Source: CAVEFW01 sp963643505
GTDB lineage: Bacteria; Actinomycetota; Coriobacteriia; Coriobacteriales; Eggerthellaceae
Reading direction: 5' to 3'
Assembly: GCA_963643505.1 (NCBI GenBank)
Contig: CAVIKF010000008.1
Coordinates: 1-64,000 of the forward strand
DNA: 64,000 nucleotides
Part shown: in pieces, positions 26,495-35,006 of the stretch
How positions within the stretch are numbered: the stretch's first letter is position 1
Layout: every line of letters begins with the position of its first letter
Made by a program: the position numbers and the translations under genes
The notes under the pieces: generated by a model
Told to the model about the DNA's origin: nothing
Database searches by the model: none
What the model saw: only the letters and a program-made list of their open reading frames with translations

Positions 26495-27523
26495 ATGAAA
26501 TCGGCAAACAAACTTTTTGCTCATGTGCTTACTATCGTACTTGCGGTGACGTGTGTGCATGTCCCCGTAGGGTTTGCTTGGGCGGATGTCCCTGTTGCAA
26601 TGGACAAAGGGATGAGCGTTGTCGCATCGGATGTGTCGAACGCGTCGAGCGCGAGTACGGTCGCGGCAAACGTGTCGAGCGCGAGTACGGTCGCGGCGAG
26701 TACGGGTGTGAGCTCATCAAGTACGACTGTTGCTAAGTCTACCAAGACGACCGCGGATCTCGATTGGTACCCCAAGGACCCGTCCTCGTTCCAAGACTTC
26801 CATAACACCACCGCCTCGCGTGTCATTGACAACGCAGATTTGCTTACCGACGCGGAGGAGGCAGAGCTTGCGGCCCATATCGCTGACATGACGGCACGTA
26901 CCGGCCTCGACTTCATCCTTTTGACGGATACGTCTTCCTATGGCTTGACGCGCGATTTGTACGCGGCGGATTTCTACCAGTTCAATGGCTATGGGTTGGG
27001 CGATAACTATTCGGGCGTCATCTATTTTGTGTGCATGGAGCGCGATAATCGCGGCTTCTATACCGCGGCGCGAGGGGATGCGCGTACGTTGCTTACGGAA
27101 AACAACGTCAACGCCATGGACGACAAGACCTACGATCTGTTCGTCGACGGTGACTACGCCAAGGCAATCAGGACCCAATTCGATAGTCTCGACAGTCTTT
27201 ACACCAACGGCAGCCTCCCGATTGATCGCACGCCATTCCTTATCGCCGGTGTCATCGCGATCGTTATCGGCCTCATCGGAGGATTCGTAAACTTGAGCAA
27301 GAAGCGCAGGCAGATGAAGACCGTGGAGACGGCGACGAATGCGAGCATCTACAGCAATCGCGGCCTGACCTTGACAAACAACCTCGATGTCAAGTTCAAC
27401 ACCGTGGTCACGCGCACGAAACGCGAGTCGGACGACAACCATGGAGGAGGCGGCTCAAGCTACTCGGGCGGATTTTCCAGCAGCGGTGGTGGCTCGTTTA
27501 GTGGCGGAGGCCGTAGTTTTTAG
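26495..27523 (+). CDS. Secreted TPM-domain (YgcG-like) membrane protein
   Basis: ATG 26495 follows AAAGGGGG. The 342-residue protein has a signal peptide (to FAWA), then a Ser/Ala/Thr linker whose DNA contains a 24-bp sequence repeated 30 bp apart (26644 and 26674). A TPM domain (about 105-235) starts VIDNADLLTDAEEAEL and includes GRDNRG-like and ARGDAR segments. A membrane helix (PFLIAGVIAIVIGLIGGF) follows, then a cytosolic stretch and a Gly/Ser tail ending GGGGRSF-like, typical of YgcG/TPM proteins. TPM domains are proposed metal-dependent phosphatases or chaperone-like modules. It pairs with the zinc-ribbon gene upstream. Confidence 0.87.
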   Translation: MKSANKLFAHVLTIVLAVTCVHVPVGFAWADVPVAMDKGMSVVASDVSNASSASTVAANVSSASTVAASTGVSSSSTTVAKSTKTTADLDWYPKDPSSFQDFHNTTASRVIDNADLLTDAEEAELAAHIADMTARTGLDFILLTDTSSYGLTRDLYAADFYQFNGYGLGDNYSGVIYFVCMERDNRGFYTAARGDARTLLTENNVNAMDDKTYDLFVDGDYAKAIRTQFDSLDSLYTNGSLPIDRTPFLIAGVIAIVIGLIGGFVNLSKKRRQMKTVETATNASIYSNRGLTLTNNLDVKFNTVVTRTKRESDDNHGGGGSSYSGGFSSSGGGSFSGGGRSF

Positions 27524-27676
27524 CTGCACGGCGTCGCACGAAGTGGCGTTTGGCGGTTCGCGCATTGAAACCATTGCCCGGGAAATTACCAAATTCACAG
27601 CATTGGTAAACGGAGAACTCGGAGTTTGTATCGAAAAGCCCTTTTAGTAACAATGTGGCAGGTTATTCGCTTAAAT
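27524..27676. other. Intergenic region before the signalling operon leader
   Basis: No gene or clear terminator. An AT-richer part (27640-27676) probably contains the operon promoter, but no -35/-10 pair stands out. Bases to 27850 are described as the leader element. Confidence 0.4.
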
Positions 27677-27850
27677 CATACTAACTCATGTTAGCGTATG
27701 CAGGGGGGGTAACGGAAATGCTGAGGGACGTATGCCCGACGCATGATGGAGCTTCGGTGTGCTGACAACCGGATGGCCGGGAAGGTCGCCTAGAAGACGC
27801 CTTAGAATCAAAAACAGATTCTAGGAGGTTATACCCACGTTCGGCACGCT
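27677..27850 (+). ncRNA. Structured 5' leader RNA, copy A (candidate cis-regulatory RNA)
   Basis: This stretch lies just before the HPt start and can fold extensively. Helices include CATAC-TAAC with GTTA-GTATG (27677-27700), ATGC/GCAT around 27735, and CCGG/CCGG near 27770. Near the 3' end, CCTAGAA (27789-27795) and TAGAATC (27804-27810) can each pair with the same GATTCTAGG (27817-27825), giving two exclusive hairpins as in a switch. Bases 27784-27850 align without gaps to 38485-38551 at 48 of 67 positions, with the last 34 nearly identical and ending ACGTTCGGCAC. No known riboswitch core (GEMM, TPP, SAM, cobalamin) was recognised. RNA function is inferred. Confidence 0.5.
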
Positions 27851-27869
27851 ATTGAGGGGAGATCCCCAT

Positions 27870-28235
27870 ATGAATGACCATATGAACGACCTGGGGCAAT
27901 TTTACGACGCCGTCGGTGCGAATGCCGATGAGGTTATCGGTCGTTTGGGTGGCGATCCGACATTGGCGATGCACTTTCTAGCAAAATTTCAGGAGGATAG
28001 CAGTTTCCGCGCACTTTGCGCCGCTTTGGATGGTGGCGACGTAGAAACTGCATTCCGTGCGGCGCACACGCTCAAGGGCGTTTGTGCGAACCTCGGTCTG
28101 CAAACGCTCTTTTCCAAGGCGTCAGATGTGACCGAGTTGCTTCGTGCCGGTGAGATGGAGAACGCCAAACGTGCCCTGCCTGCCCTTGAGGCGGAGTACA
28201 ACCACGTTTGCGTCCTGCTCGCAGGGCTGTGTTGA
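27870..28235 (+). CDS. Histidine phosphotransfer (HPt) protein
   Basis: ATG 27870 follows GAGGGGA; an upstream in-frame TTG at 27852 overlaps that site. The 121-residue four-helix protein carries the HPt signature AAHTLKGVCANLG, with phospho-accepting His66. It is the first gene of the signalling operon and should relay phosphate between the receiver domains of the two hybrid kinases and the REC domain of the HD-GYP protein (family knowledge). The structured leader lies directly upstream. Confidence 0.9.
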   Translation: MNDHMNDLGQFYDAVGANADEVIGRLGGDPTLAMHFLAKFQEDSSFRALCAALDGGDVETAFRAAHTLKGVCANLGLQTLFSKASDVTELLRAGEMENAKRALPALEAEYNHVCVLLAGLC

Positions 28236-28280
28236 ACAAATCCGACATGCCGAAAAGACTAAACCTGTAACGGAGGATAT

Positions 28281-30164
28281 ATGAACAATACGCTATCCAG
28301 TTACCTCGTGTGCTCAGCCCTCATGGTCATAATTATGGGTACTCTTGCGGTCCGCTCGTTTTCGGCGGTTTCGGATAGAAAAAGTCGCGTTCGTACGCAG
28401 TTCCTCATCGGTATGACAGCGCTGTACGTTATTGTCGACTTCGTTTTCATCGCCTGTCATCTTTCGGGGGGACTCACGGTAGATGCTTGGACGGTCGTTG
28501 CCTTCGTCTTTTATCTGGTCTACACCTTGCTACCGTTTGGGTGGCACTTATTTGTACGTAACTTTGTTGGAAGCACATTCGGATTGATATTCCGCAGGTT
28601 GGAGTTGGTCCCGATCGTGGTTTTGCTCGGCATGGTCGTCGCAACGCCATTTACAGGCGCTCTATACTATTTCGATGACGCCGGTATGTACGCGAGAGGC
28701 CCTCTTTACGACGCCTACTCTATACTTAACTATTTCTACTATGCGGAGTGCATACTCGACCTACTGATTATCCTCATACGTCAAAAGCAGGGGGACGAGC
28801 GCTACGCTTTTCGGACGATGTTGATCTCGCTCATCATGTTGGTTGGCGCGGTTGTCAACAGCTCGGTCCTCCCGGTAGGGACGATTCTCCCGTTCATGCC
28901 GTTTTGCTCGGTAGTGGTCACAATGTTTGCGTTCTATTTCATTGCGGCAAAAGACAGCGATTTGCTCAAGGAACGTCAGGAGAAGGCGATTCAGACGGCG
29001 CTGAAAGAGGCGCGGGAGGCGAATCAGGCGAAGACCATTTTCCTCTCCCGCGTGAGCCACGATATCCGTACTCCTATGAATGCCATCATCAATCTGACGG
29101 AGTTGGCACGGCAGGAGAACGACCCCGCTCGCGTGCACGAGTATCTGAACAAGATGGCGGTCTCCGGTAAATTCCTGCTCGTTTTGATCAACGACATTTT
29201 GGATATGAGTCGTATCGAAAGCGGCGAGCTGACGCTTCACAGGGAAAGCCTGACCCGCTCTGAATTTCTCGCCACGGTGGAAACGATCATCTGCCCGCTG
29301 ATGGAGGAAAAACATATCAACTTCCACAGCGAGTTGAACCCCGGGGAATACACCATTCTCGTGGACAAGATGCGTTTCAACCAGATATTCTTCAACCTGC
29401 TCGCCAACGCCGCAAAATTCACGCCGGAGGGCGGCGATGTCTGGTTTGAGGTTACGAATCTCGAGGCCGCGGACAACAGGCTCAAGATTAAATTCGTCGT
29501 GCGCGACAACGGTATCGGTATGAGCGAGGAATTCCAACAGCACTTGTTCGAGCCGTTTGCGCAGGAATCCTCTAAGCTCAACGAAAAGAAGCAGGGTACG
29601 GGTCTTGGTCTGTCCATCGTCAAAAACCTTGTGGACACGATAGGCGGCACAATCTCTGTCAAGAGCAAGCTAGGCGAGGGAACGGAATTCGTCGTCATGT
29701 TCGAAGTGGACATCCTCGCGCGGGAGGGCGCTTCTTCTTCTTCTTCTTCTTCTTCTGCCGTTTCCTCGTCGCTGGACGGGTTACGTGTTCTGTTGGTGGA
29801 GGACAATGAAACGAACACCTATGTGGCGAAGATTATCCTAGAAAAGGTCGGATGCGTCGTTAGCACGGCGGAGAACGGGCAGGAGGCAGTGGACGCCTTT
29901 TCTGCGAGCGAGCCGAACACATTCGACGCGATTCTGATGGATGTGCGTATGCCCGTGATGGACGGGATTGAGGCGACAAAGGCCATCCGCGCTCTCGATC
30001 GCCCCGACGCTGCGAGCGTCGCAATCGTTGCCATGACCGCCGACACATTCGACGACGAGCGTAAAAATATGCTCGAAATCGGCATGAACTATCATCTGCC
30101 TAAACCCATTGACGCACAAATGCTTTATGAGATATTGCAAACCTGCTCTCACCGTCCAGATTGA
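28281..30164 (+). CDS. Hybrid sensor histidine kinase with multi-helix membrane input and receiver
   Basis: ATG follows GGAGG. Of 627 residues, 1-225 form about seven membrane helices without a large external domain. A short coiled segment (225-250) leads to HisKA with His260 (SRVSHDIRTPMNAI), HATPase_c with N, G1 (RDNGIGM) and G2 (GTGLGLS) boxes, an eight-serine linker, and a complete receiver with Asp554 (ILMDVRMP). The linker is encoded by a CTT run of 26 bases (29731-29756). It is expected to sense a membrane or lipophilic signal, autophosphorylate, and pass phosphate via its receiver to the HPt protein 45 bases upstream. Confidence 0.93.
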   Translation: MNNTLSSYLVCSALMVIIMGTLAVRSFSAVSDRKSRVRTQFLIGMTALYVIVDFVFIACHLSGGLTVDAWTVVAFVFYLVYTLLPFGWHLFVRNFVGSTFGLIFRRLELVPIVVLLGMVVATPFTGALYYFDDAGMYARGPLYDAYSILNYFYYAECILDLLIILIRQKQGDERYAFRTMLISLIMLVGAVVNSSVLPVGTILPFMPFCSVVVTMFAFYFIAAKDSDLLKERQEKAIQTALKEAREANQAKTIFLSRVSHDIRTPMNAIINLTELARQENDPARVHEYLNKMAVSGKFLLVLINDILDMSRIESGELTLHRESLTRSEFLATVETIICPLMEEKHINFHSELNPGEYTILVDKMRFNQIFFNLLANAAKFTPEGGDVWFEVTNLEAADNRLKIKFVVRDNGIGMSEEFQQHLFEPFAQESSKLNEKKQGTGLGLSIVKNLVDTIGGTISVKSKLGEGTEFVVMFEVDILAREGASSSSSSSSAVSSSLDGLRVLLVEDNETNTYVAKIILEKVGCVVSTAENGQEAVDAFSASEPNTFDAILMDVRMPVMDGIEATKAIRALDRPDAASVAIVAMTADTFDDERKNMLEIGMNYHLPKPIDAQMLYEILQTCSHRPD

Positions 30165-30175
30165 GTGGATGAAAC

Positions 30176-31408
30176 ATGCAAACAGGTTTGACAGCAGGCT
30201 ACTATGCAGAAATTGATATTCTGTGTGTGCTCATTTTGGGACTTTTGGCCGTCAAGACGATAGGCTCTAGTTTTATCAGTGAGCAAAAGCGGAGTTATAC
30301 CGTTGTGTTGCTGTGTCACATTGTTTTTGCCATAAGTGATCTGGTCTGGATATTCAACAACGGTTTTCTTCCGCTTTTGGGGGTTTTCCCGAAATACGGG
30401 GTCGCCCTCAGTTATCTGGCCAACTCTCTGAACGTGATTGCTTCCGGTGTGACCGGGTTTGCATGGCTGGCTTTTTCAGAGATCATTCAGAAGCACAACA
30501 TCTTGAAGGATCGGAAAAAGTTGGCACTGTATTTGTTGCCGCTCGTTATCCTTGTGCTTTTGACCGCAACGACATGGTTCACGCACATCATGTTTTCCGT
30601 TTCCGAACAGGGCGAGTTTTCCCGCGGCGTAGGCTATGTCATACAGGTGATCGTATCCATGGGATACATTGTTCTTGCAACGGTTCGTTCTTTGCGACGC
30701 ACGAGGCAAAAAATCACCATGAAAGAGCGACAAGAGGCACGCGCTGTTGCGGCGTTTATTAAGCTGCCGCTTTGTGGCATTTTGTTGCAGCTGTTGTTCC
30801 CTGAGATGCAGATGTTGTTTCTTGGCACCGTTGCGGCGTTGGTGGAGGTTTTCATCGCCCTTCAGCATACGCAGGTGCTTATAGACCCGCTTACGGGCCT
30901 GAACAACCGTATGATCCTTGACCAAAAGGCAGAGGAGGCCATCCGTGCTTGGAACGGTGAGCAGGAGGAGTTGTATCTGTTGCTCATCGATGCGAATGAC
31001 TTTAAGCAAATCAACGACAAATACGGTCATGTGACCGGAGACCTTGTATTGAAGATGATAGCCGGCGTGCTTCAAAAGCTTTGTGGTGACAAGGACTACC
31101 TATGTCGTTACGGTGGTGATGAGTTCGTAGTTTTGCTTCATATGCCGAGCGGTGAGGGTTGCACGCAGATCGCTCATAGGATTGATGAGGACCTCGCGGC
31201 CCTCGATGCTCCGTGTCGGATATCCGTTTCTGTGGGTGCTTGTCGATACACACCGGATATAGAGGGCTTGGAAGAGTTCATTAAAAGAGCGGATGAGGAT
31301 ATGTACCGCATAAAAGCCGCTAAGAAGTCGGCCGCTAAGAAGTCGGCTGACATGCGCGAAAAGGATAATGGCGAAAGAGACGCAAGCAAAAAGATAGATA
31401 GAAGGTAG
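30176..31408 (+). CDS. Membrane diguanylate cyclase (GGDEF)
   Basis: The 410-residue protein starts 11 bases after the kinase stop. Seven or eight membrane helices (10-230) have the same layout as the preceding kinase, so both may sense related cues. The GGDEF domain (about 235-385) has DPLTGLNNR, the metal/substrate segment IDANDFKQINDKYGH and intact GGDEF at 313-317, so synthesis of cyclic-di-GMP is expected. The usual inhibitory RxxD site before the motif reads GDKD (304-307), lacking the Arg, so product inhibition is probably lost. A basic tail follows with repeated KKSA units. Confidence 0.92.
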   Translation: MQTGLTAGYYAEIDILCVLILGLLAVKTIGSSFISEQKRSYTVVLLCHIVFAISDLVWIFNNGFLPLLGVFPKYGVALSYLANSLNVIASGVTGFAWLAFSEIIQKHNILKDRKKLALYLLPLVILVLLTATTWFTHIMFSVSEQGEFSRGVGYVIQVIVSMGYIVLATVRSLRRTRQKITMKERQEARAVAAFIKLPLCGILLQLLFPEMQMLFLGTVAALVEVFIALQHTQVLIDPLTGLNNRMILDQKAEEAIRAWNGEQEELYLLLIDANDFKQINDKYGHVTGDLVLKMIAGVLQKLCGDKDYLCRYGGDEFVVLLHMPSGEGCTQIAHRIDEDLAALDAPCRISVSVGACRYTPDIEGLEEFIKRADEDMYRIKAAKKSAAKKSADMREKDNGERDASKKIDRR

Positions 31409-31439
31409 ATGGCAAAACTTCCCTGAGAGGACGAATGAT

Positions 31440-32936
31440 TTGGAAAAAAGCAGAATCCTGATTGCTGATGACGCTGAACTGAATCGTGAGATGCTCAGCC
31501 AAATGTTGGGCGAGCAGTATGACTTTGCATACGCTTGCAACGGCGTGGAGGCTGTAGAGCTGCTCGGTAGCGGCGCATCGATTGACCTTGTCCTGTTGGA
31601 CGTGAATATGCCGGAGATGGACGGCTTTGAAGTGTTGCGCGTTATGAACGAGCGGCACTGGATCGAGGAGTTTCCCGTCATCATCATCTCAGCGGAACAC
31701 GGGGTAGATTTCATCACGCAGGCCTATCAGCTCGGTGCGGTGGACTATATCAGTCGTCCTTTCCATGCTGTCGTGGTGCAACGACGAGTGGAAAACACCC
31801 TGCTCGTGTACTCCAACCAAAAACGGCTGATTCGCCTGGTCGGAAACCAGGTGTACGAGCGGGAAAATGTTAACAACGCGATGATCAACATATTCAGCAA
31901 CATCATCGAGCTGCGTAACCACGAATCCGGCAGCCATACGCTAAACGTGCAGACAATCACCGATTTGTTGCTGCATAGGCTGATCGAGCTGACGGACCGC
32001 TACGGGCTGACAAAGGCGGACATTTCCCTCATCTCGTCGTTGTCCGCGCTACACGACATCGGCAAGATCAAGATCCCCGAGGAAATCCTTAACAAGCCGG
32101 GCAAGCTTACCGCCGAGGAACAGGCTCTGATGAAAACCCACACCATCGAGGGCGACCGTATCTTGAGTAACTCCGAATTGGATCAGAGCAGCCAGTTCGT
32201 CCGCACGGCGCGTGACATATGCCGTTGGCACCACGAGAAGTATGATGGAGGCGGCTATCCTGACGGTTTGGTGGGCGACGATATCCCCATCTCCGCGCAG
32301 GTTGTGTCGATGGCGGACATCTACGACGCATTGACCAGCGAGCGGTGCTACAAGTCAGCCATCCCGCATGAGAGGGCGATGGAGATGCTCACCGGTGGCG
32401 AGTGCGGTGCGTTCAACCCCCTGTTGTTGCAATGCCTGACCGACGTCTCCGCCTCGCTCAAGGAGCTTAAGGAAAGCAGCGGGCGCTACGACTACCAAAG
32501 CAGCGCGGCCTACGTCGCGGACGAGCTTCTCGCGGATGATAGTTTGCCGCAGGATAATGCGCTGCGTCGCATGCTTGACAACGAGCGCATGAAGAAGGAC
32601 TTCTTTATGGGTTGCAGCGGCGGTGTTCTTTTCGAGTATGACCGGCCCTTGCACAAGGTCACCTTCATCAATCAATTGGGAGACAATGCGGGAAAGCGCA
32701 GGGTGATCTATGCCTCGCGAGACGGCGTGGACAAGATTATGCCCGTGGAGCATTGGAACGAACTGAAGGAGAAGTTGCAACACACCACGCATGATGAGCC
32801 GGACATCACAACGGATGTCGTTCTCCAATTGGACGGGGATCGCCGCTCTTACCGCGCCAAGGCGATGGCGATTTGGCCCGAGCGTGGCACGGAGTATATC
32901 AGCGTGGTGGGGCAGCTCCTGCCAACCTCAATGTAG
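31440..32936 (+). CDS. Response regulator: REC plus HD-GYP cyclic-di-GMP phosphodiesterase
   Basis: Translation starts at a TTG 12 bases after GAGAGG; a nearby ATG is out of frame. Of 498 residues, 1-120 form a receiver with Asp54 (LLDVNMPEMDG). The HD-GYP domain (about 145-335) has HDIGK with His205-Asp206, HHEKYDGGGYP with the GYP at 272-274, and MADIYDALTSER, all intact. The last 150 residues form an additional PAS-like domain. The protein should hydrolyse cyclic-di-GMP under control of phosphorelay, opposing the adjacent cyclase. Confidence 0.92.
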   Translation: MEKSRILIADDAELNREMLSQMLGEQYDFAYACNGVEAVELLGSGASIDLVLLDVNMPEMDGFEVLRVMNERHWIEEFPVIIISAEHGVDFITQAYQLGAVDYISRPFHAVVVQRRVENTLLVYSNQKRLIRLVGNQVYERENVNNAMINIFSNIIELRNHESGSHTLNVQTITDLLLHRLIELTDRYGLTKADISLISSLSALHDIGKIKIPEEILNKPGKLTAEEQALMKTHTIEGDRILSNSELDQSSQFVRTARDICRWHHEKYDGGGYPDGLVGDDIPISAQVVSMADIYDALTSERCYKSAIPHERAMEMLTGGECGAFNPLLLQCLTDVSASLKELKESSGRYDYQSSAAYVADELLADDSLPQDNALRRMLDNERMKKDFFMGCSGGVLFEYDRPLHKVTFINQLGDNAGKRRVIYASRDGVDKIMPVEHWNELKEKLQHTTHDEPDITTDVVLQLDGDRRSYRAKAMAIWPERGTEYISVVGQLLPTSM

Positions 32937-33040
32937 AAACGCCAACATAACGCAGCAAAGTGAAAGGGAACGCACCGAGGCGAAAGCAGTCAAAATCCGC
33001 AAAGGGAAGCAGTCAAAACTCGTAGAGAGGAGAAAGCAGA

Positions 33041-34876
33041 ATGAAACGACGGAGAAGAATCGCACTACTATTGGTAATGGCATGCGTCGCATTTCTGCTG
33101 ATTGGCTGCAGCGGGAATACGACGGAGAACGGGTCCGCCAAAACGGGCGAACACGAGCCGATTACCATCATGGATGCGCAACGGGATTACACCAAGTTGA
33201 TCGAGCTTGTGCACGAGAAATATCCCGAGATCAATATCGAGGTCGTCCCCTACCGAGGACGCAACATGTCGGCGTATTGCAAACAACAGCTTGAAACGGG
33301 GATCATGCCCGACATCTACTCCACCACGCAGGCTTGGGACGCCGATCTGCAAAAGGAAAACCTCATCGACCTTAGCCAGTATGCTGTCTGCGAGCTTTAC
33401 AACACGGCGCGGTTGGAGGAATGCGTTGTGGACGGCGGTGTGTATTTGCTGCCTTTTGACTACAGCATCACAGGGTTCTTGTGCAACAAGTCCTTGCTTG
33501 AGCGCAACGGCATCGCTATTCCGACGAGCTTCGCGCAAATGCGTGATGAAACGGCTCCCGCGCTGCAAGAAAAGGGCATCAAGGTTGCTGATTGCCTGTT
33601 GGATTTGCCGGGTTCTGCGTTCAACTACTTCTTCAACGTCAATGCCAGCAAATACATGAACACCGTTTCCGGCAGACAGTGGCGGGCCGCGTTCACCGAT
33701 ATGGACAACGATACGTGGGCTAGCGGCAATAAGAAGATGTCGGAGTGTTTGGATTATTTCCAACAGTGGATCGACTGCGGCTTGATTGTCAACGACGAGC
33801 GCAGCGGAGAATACTCTTCATGCTTGAATGACTTTACCAGTGGCAACGCGGCCTTCCTGGTCGGTACGGTAAAGCGGTTCACGCAAAATGACGACGGCAC
33901 GGGTGACCAGTATGTGCTGATGCCTTGGCTTTCCGAGAACGGGGAGGACAATACCTATATCACGAGTCCGTCGCGTTTTTACGGTTTGAGCAAGGAGTTG
34001 GCGGAGAAAGGCAACGAGCAGAAGTTGGAGGATGCCCTGCATGTGCTCGAGGTGCTCTCCACTAACGAGGGTTACCTCGCCATCAACGGTGAAGATTCCA
34101 CCAACATGTGCTCTATCAAGGATTTTGAGGTTGCTGAGGATTCGCCCTATGCCGAGGCGATAAAGCAGGTGAGTCTCGGTCATGCGATGAGTCTGATCTA
34201 CACCGGTTGGGACAGCTACCTCGTTCCCTTCGGTGAGGCGACGGTGAGTTGGATCAGCGGCGAGAGTACCGGTGATGCGGCACTTGCCGCGCTCGATGAG
34301 GCGAAGCGTTCCGTGCAAGGGCAGGGCGGCGCCACCGTCTACGCCACGGTGACAGAGGAGTTGGATACCGTGCAGGCTGCCCAGTTGAGCGGGCAGATGT
34401 TCATGGAGGCGACCGGCGCGGATGCTGCGCTCATCTCCTACAACGTCTATAATCCCGAGATCCACGCCCTGATGGAAAACAGCCTCGGTGCGAATGGCCA
34501 TATCCTGCCGGGCAAGATGACCGAGGAATACATCACCGTCTTCTTGCCTACCGGATGGTATGACACGTTGGTGACGATAAAGCGGACCGGCAGCGAGATT
34601 GAGGAGATGGCCAAGGCGGGCGCGGACACGCGTGGCACAGGCTACAAGTACCCCTATGTGTTCATGACGGCCAACGGTCAGCCTCTTGAGGCCGACAAGA
34701 CCTACACCGTGGTGGTGTGCGGATACAACAAGGATGAGAAGGAGACGCTCGGACTTACGGATACCGGTATCGTGGGTCTCGATGCTGCCAAGAAGTACCT
34801 GCAGAAAGCGGGCGAGGTGTCCGCGGCGACGCTGGACGAGTCGCTCGTGAAGTTCGTGGGTACGGCAGCAAAGTAG
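33041..34876 (+). CDS. Lipoprotein: extracellular solute-binding domain joined to a 5'-nucleotidase C-terminal-like domain
   Basis: ATG follows GAGAGGAGA. The 611-residue product has a lipoprotein signal with lipobox LIGC (Cys23). Residues 35-420 look like a family 1 ABC solute-binding protein (PDIYSTTQAW, VYLLPFDYSITGFLCNKSLLE, GNAAFLVGT). Residues about 430-595 match the pattern of the 5'-nucleotidase C-terminal domain: QLSGQMFMEATGADAAL, KMTEEYITVFLPTG, DTLVTIKRTGSEIEEM and LEADKTYTVVVCGY. The metallophosphatase domain that normally precedes it is absent. No permease or ATPase is nearby, so transport is unlikely. A ligand-presenting role for the Cache kinase encoded 130 bases downstream is the likeliest inference. 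Confidence 0.82.
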   Translation: MKRRRRIALLLVMACVAFLLIGCSGNTTENGSAKTGEHEPITIMDAQRDYTKLIELVHEKYPEINIEVVPYRGRNMSAYCKQQLETGIMPDIYSTTQAWDADLQKENLIDLSQYAVCELYNTARLEECVVDGGVYLLPFDYSITGFLCNKSLLERNGIAIPTSFAQMRDETAPALQEKGIKVADCLLDLPGSAFNYFFNVNASKYMNTVSGRQWRAAFTDMDNDTWASGNKKMSECLDYFQQWIDCGLIVNDERSGEYSSCLNDFTSGNAAFLVGTVKRFTQNDDGTGDQYVLMPWLSENGEDNTYITSPSRFYGLSKELAEKGNEQKLEDALHVLEVLSTNEGYLAINGEDSTNMCSIKDFEVAEDSPYAEAIKQVSLGHAMSLIYTGWDSYLVPFGEATVSWISGESTGDAALAALDEAKRSVQGQGGATVYATVTEELDTVQAAQLSGQMFMEATGADAALISYNVYNPEIHALMENSLGANGHILPGKMTEEYITVFLPTGWYDTLVTIKRTGSEIEEMAKAGADTRGTGYKYPYVFMTANGQPLEADKTYTVVVCGYNKDEKETLGLTDTGIVGLDAAKKYLQKAGEVSAATLDESLVKFVGTAAK

Positions 34877-35006
34877 GATTGTACGGAAAGCGGCGTTTTC
34901 GGGTCGGGAAGGGCCCGCAGGCGCCGCAGCACGATTGTGCCGCACTGCCGGGAAGTACGAGTCTGTTGGCATCGCAACACGGTAGGATTGCACACGATAG
35001 GATTGC

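Noticed and set aside
27677..27850. Leader as a cyclic-di-GMP-I (GEMM) riboswitch
   Set aside because: The neighbouring genes make this attractive, but the GEMM core (GCAAA-type tetraloop receptor and GGACGCAAAGC) is not present, so it was left unclassified.
29731..29756. CTT run as a phase-variation switch
   Set aside because: The repeat is a triplet in frame, so slippage changes serine number but cannot turn the gene off.
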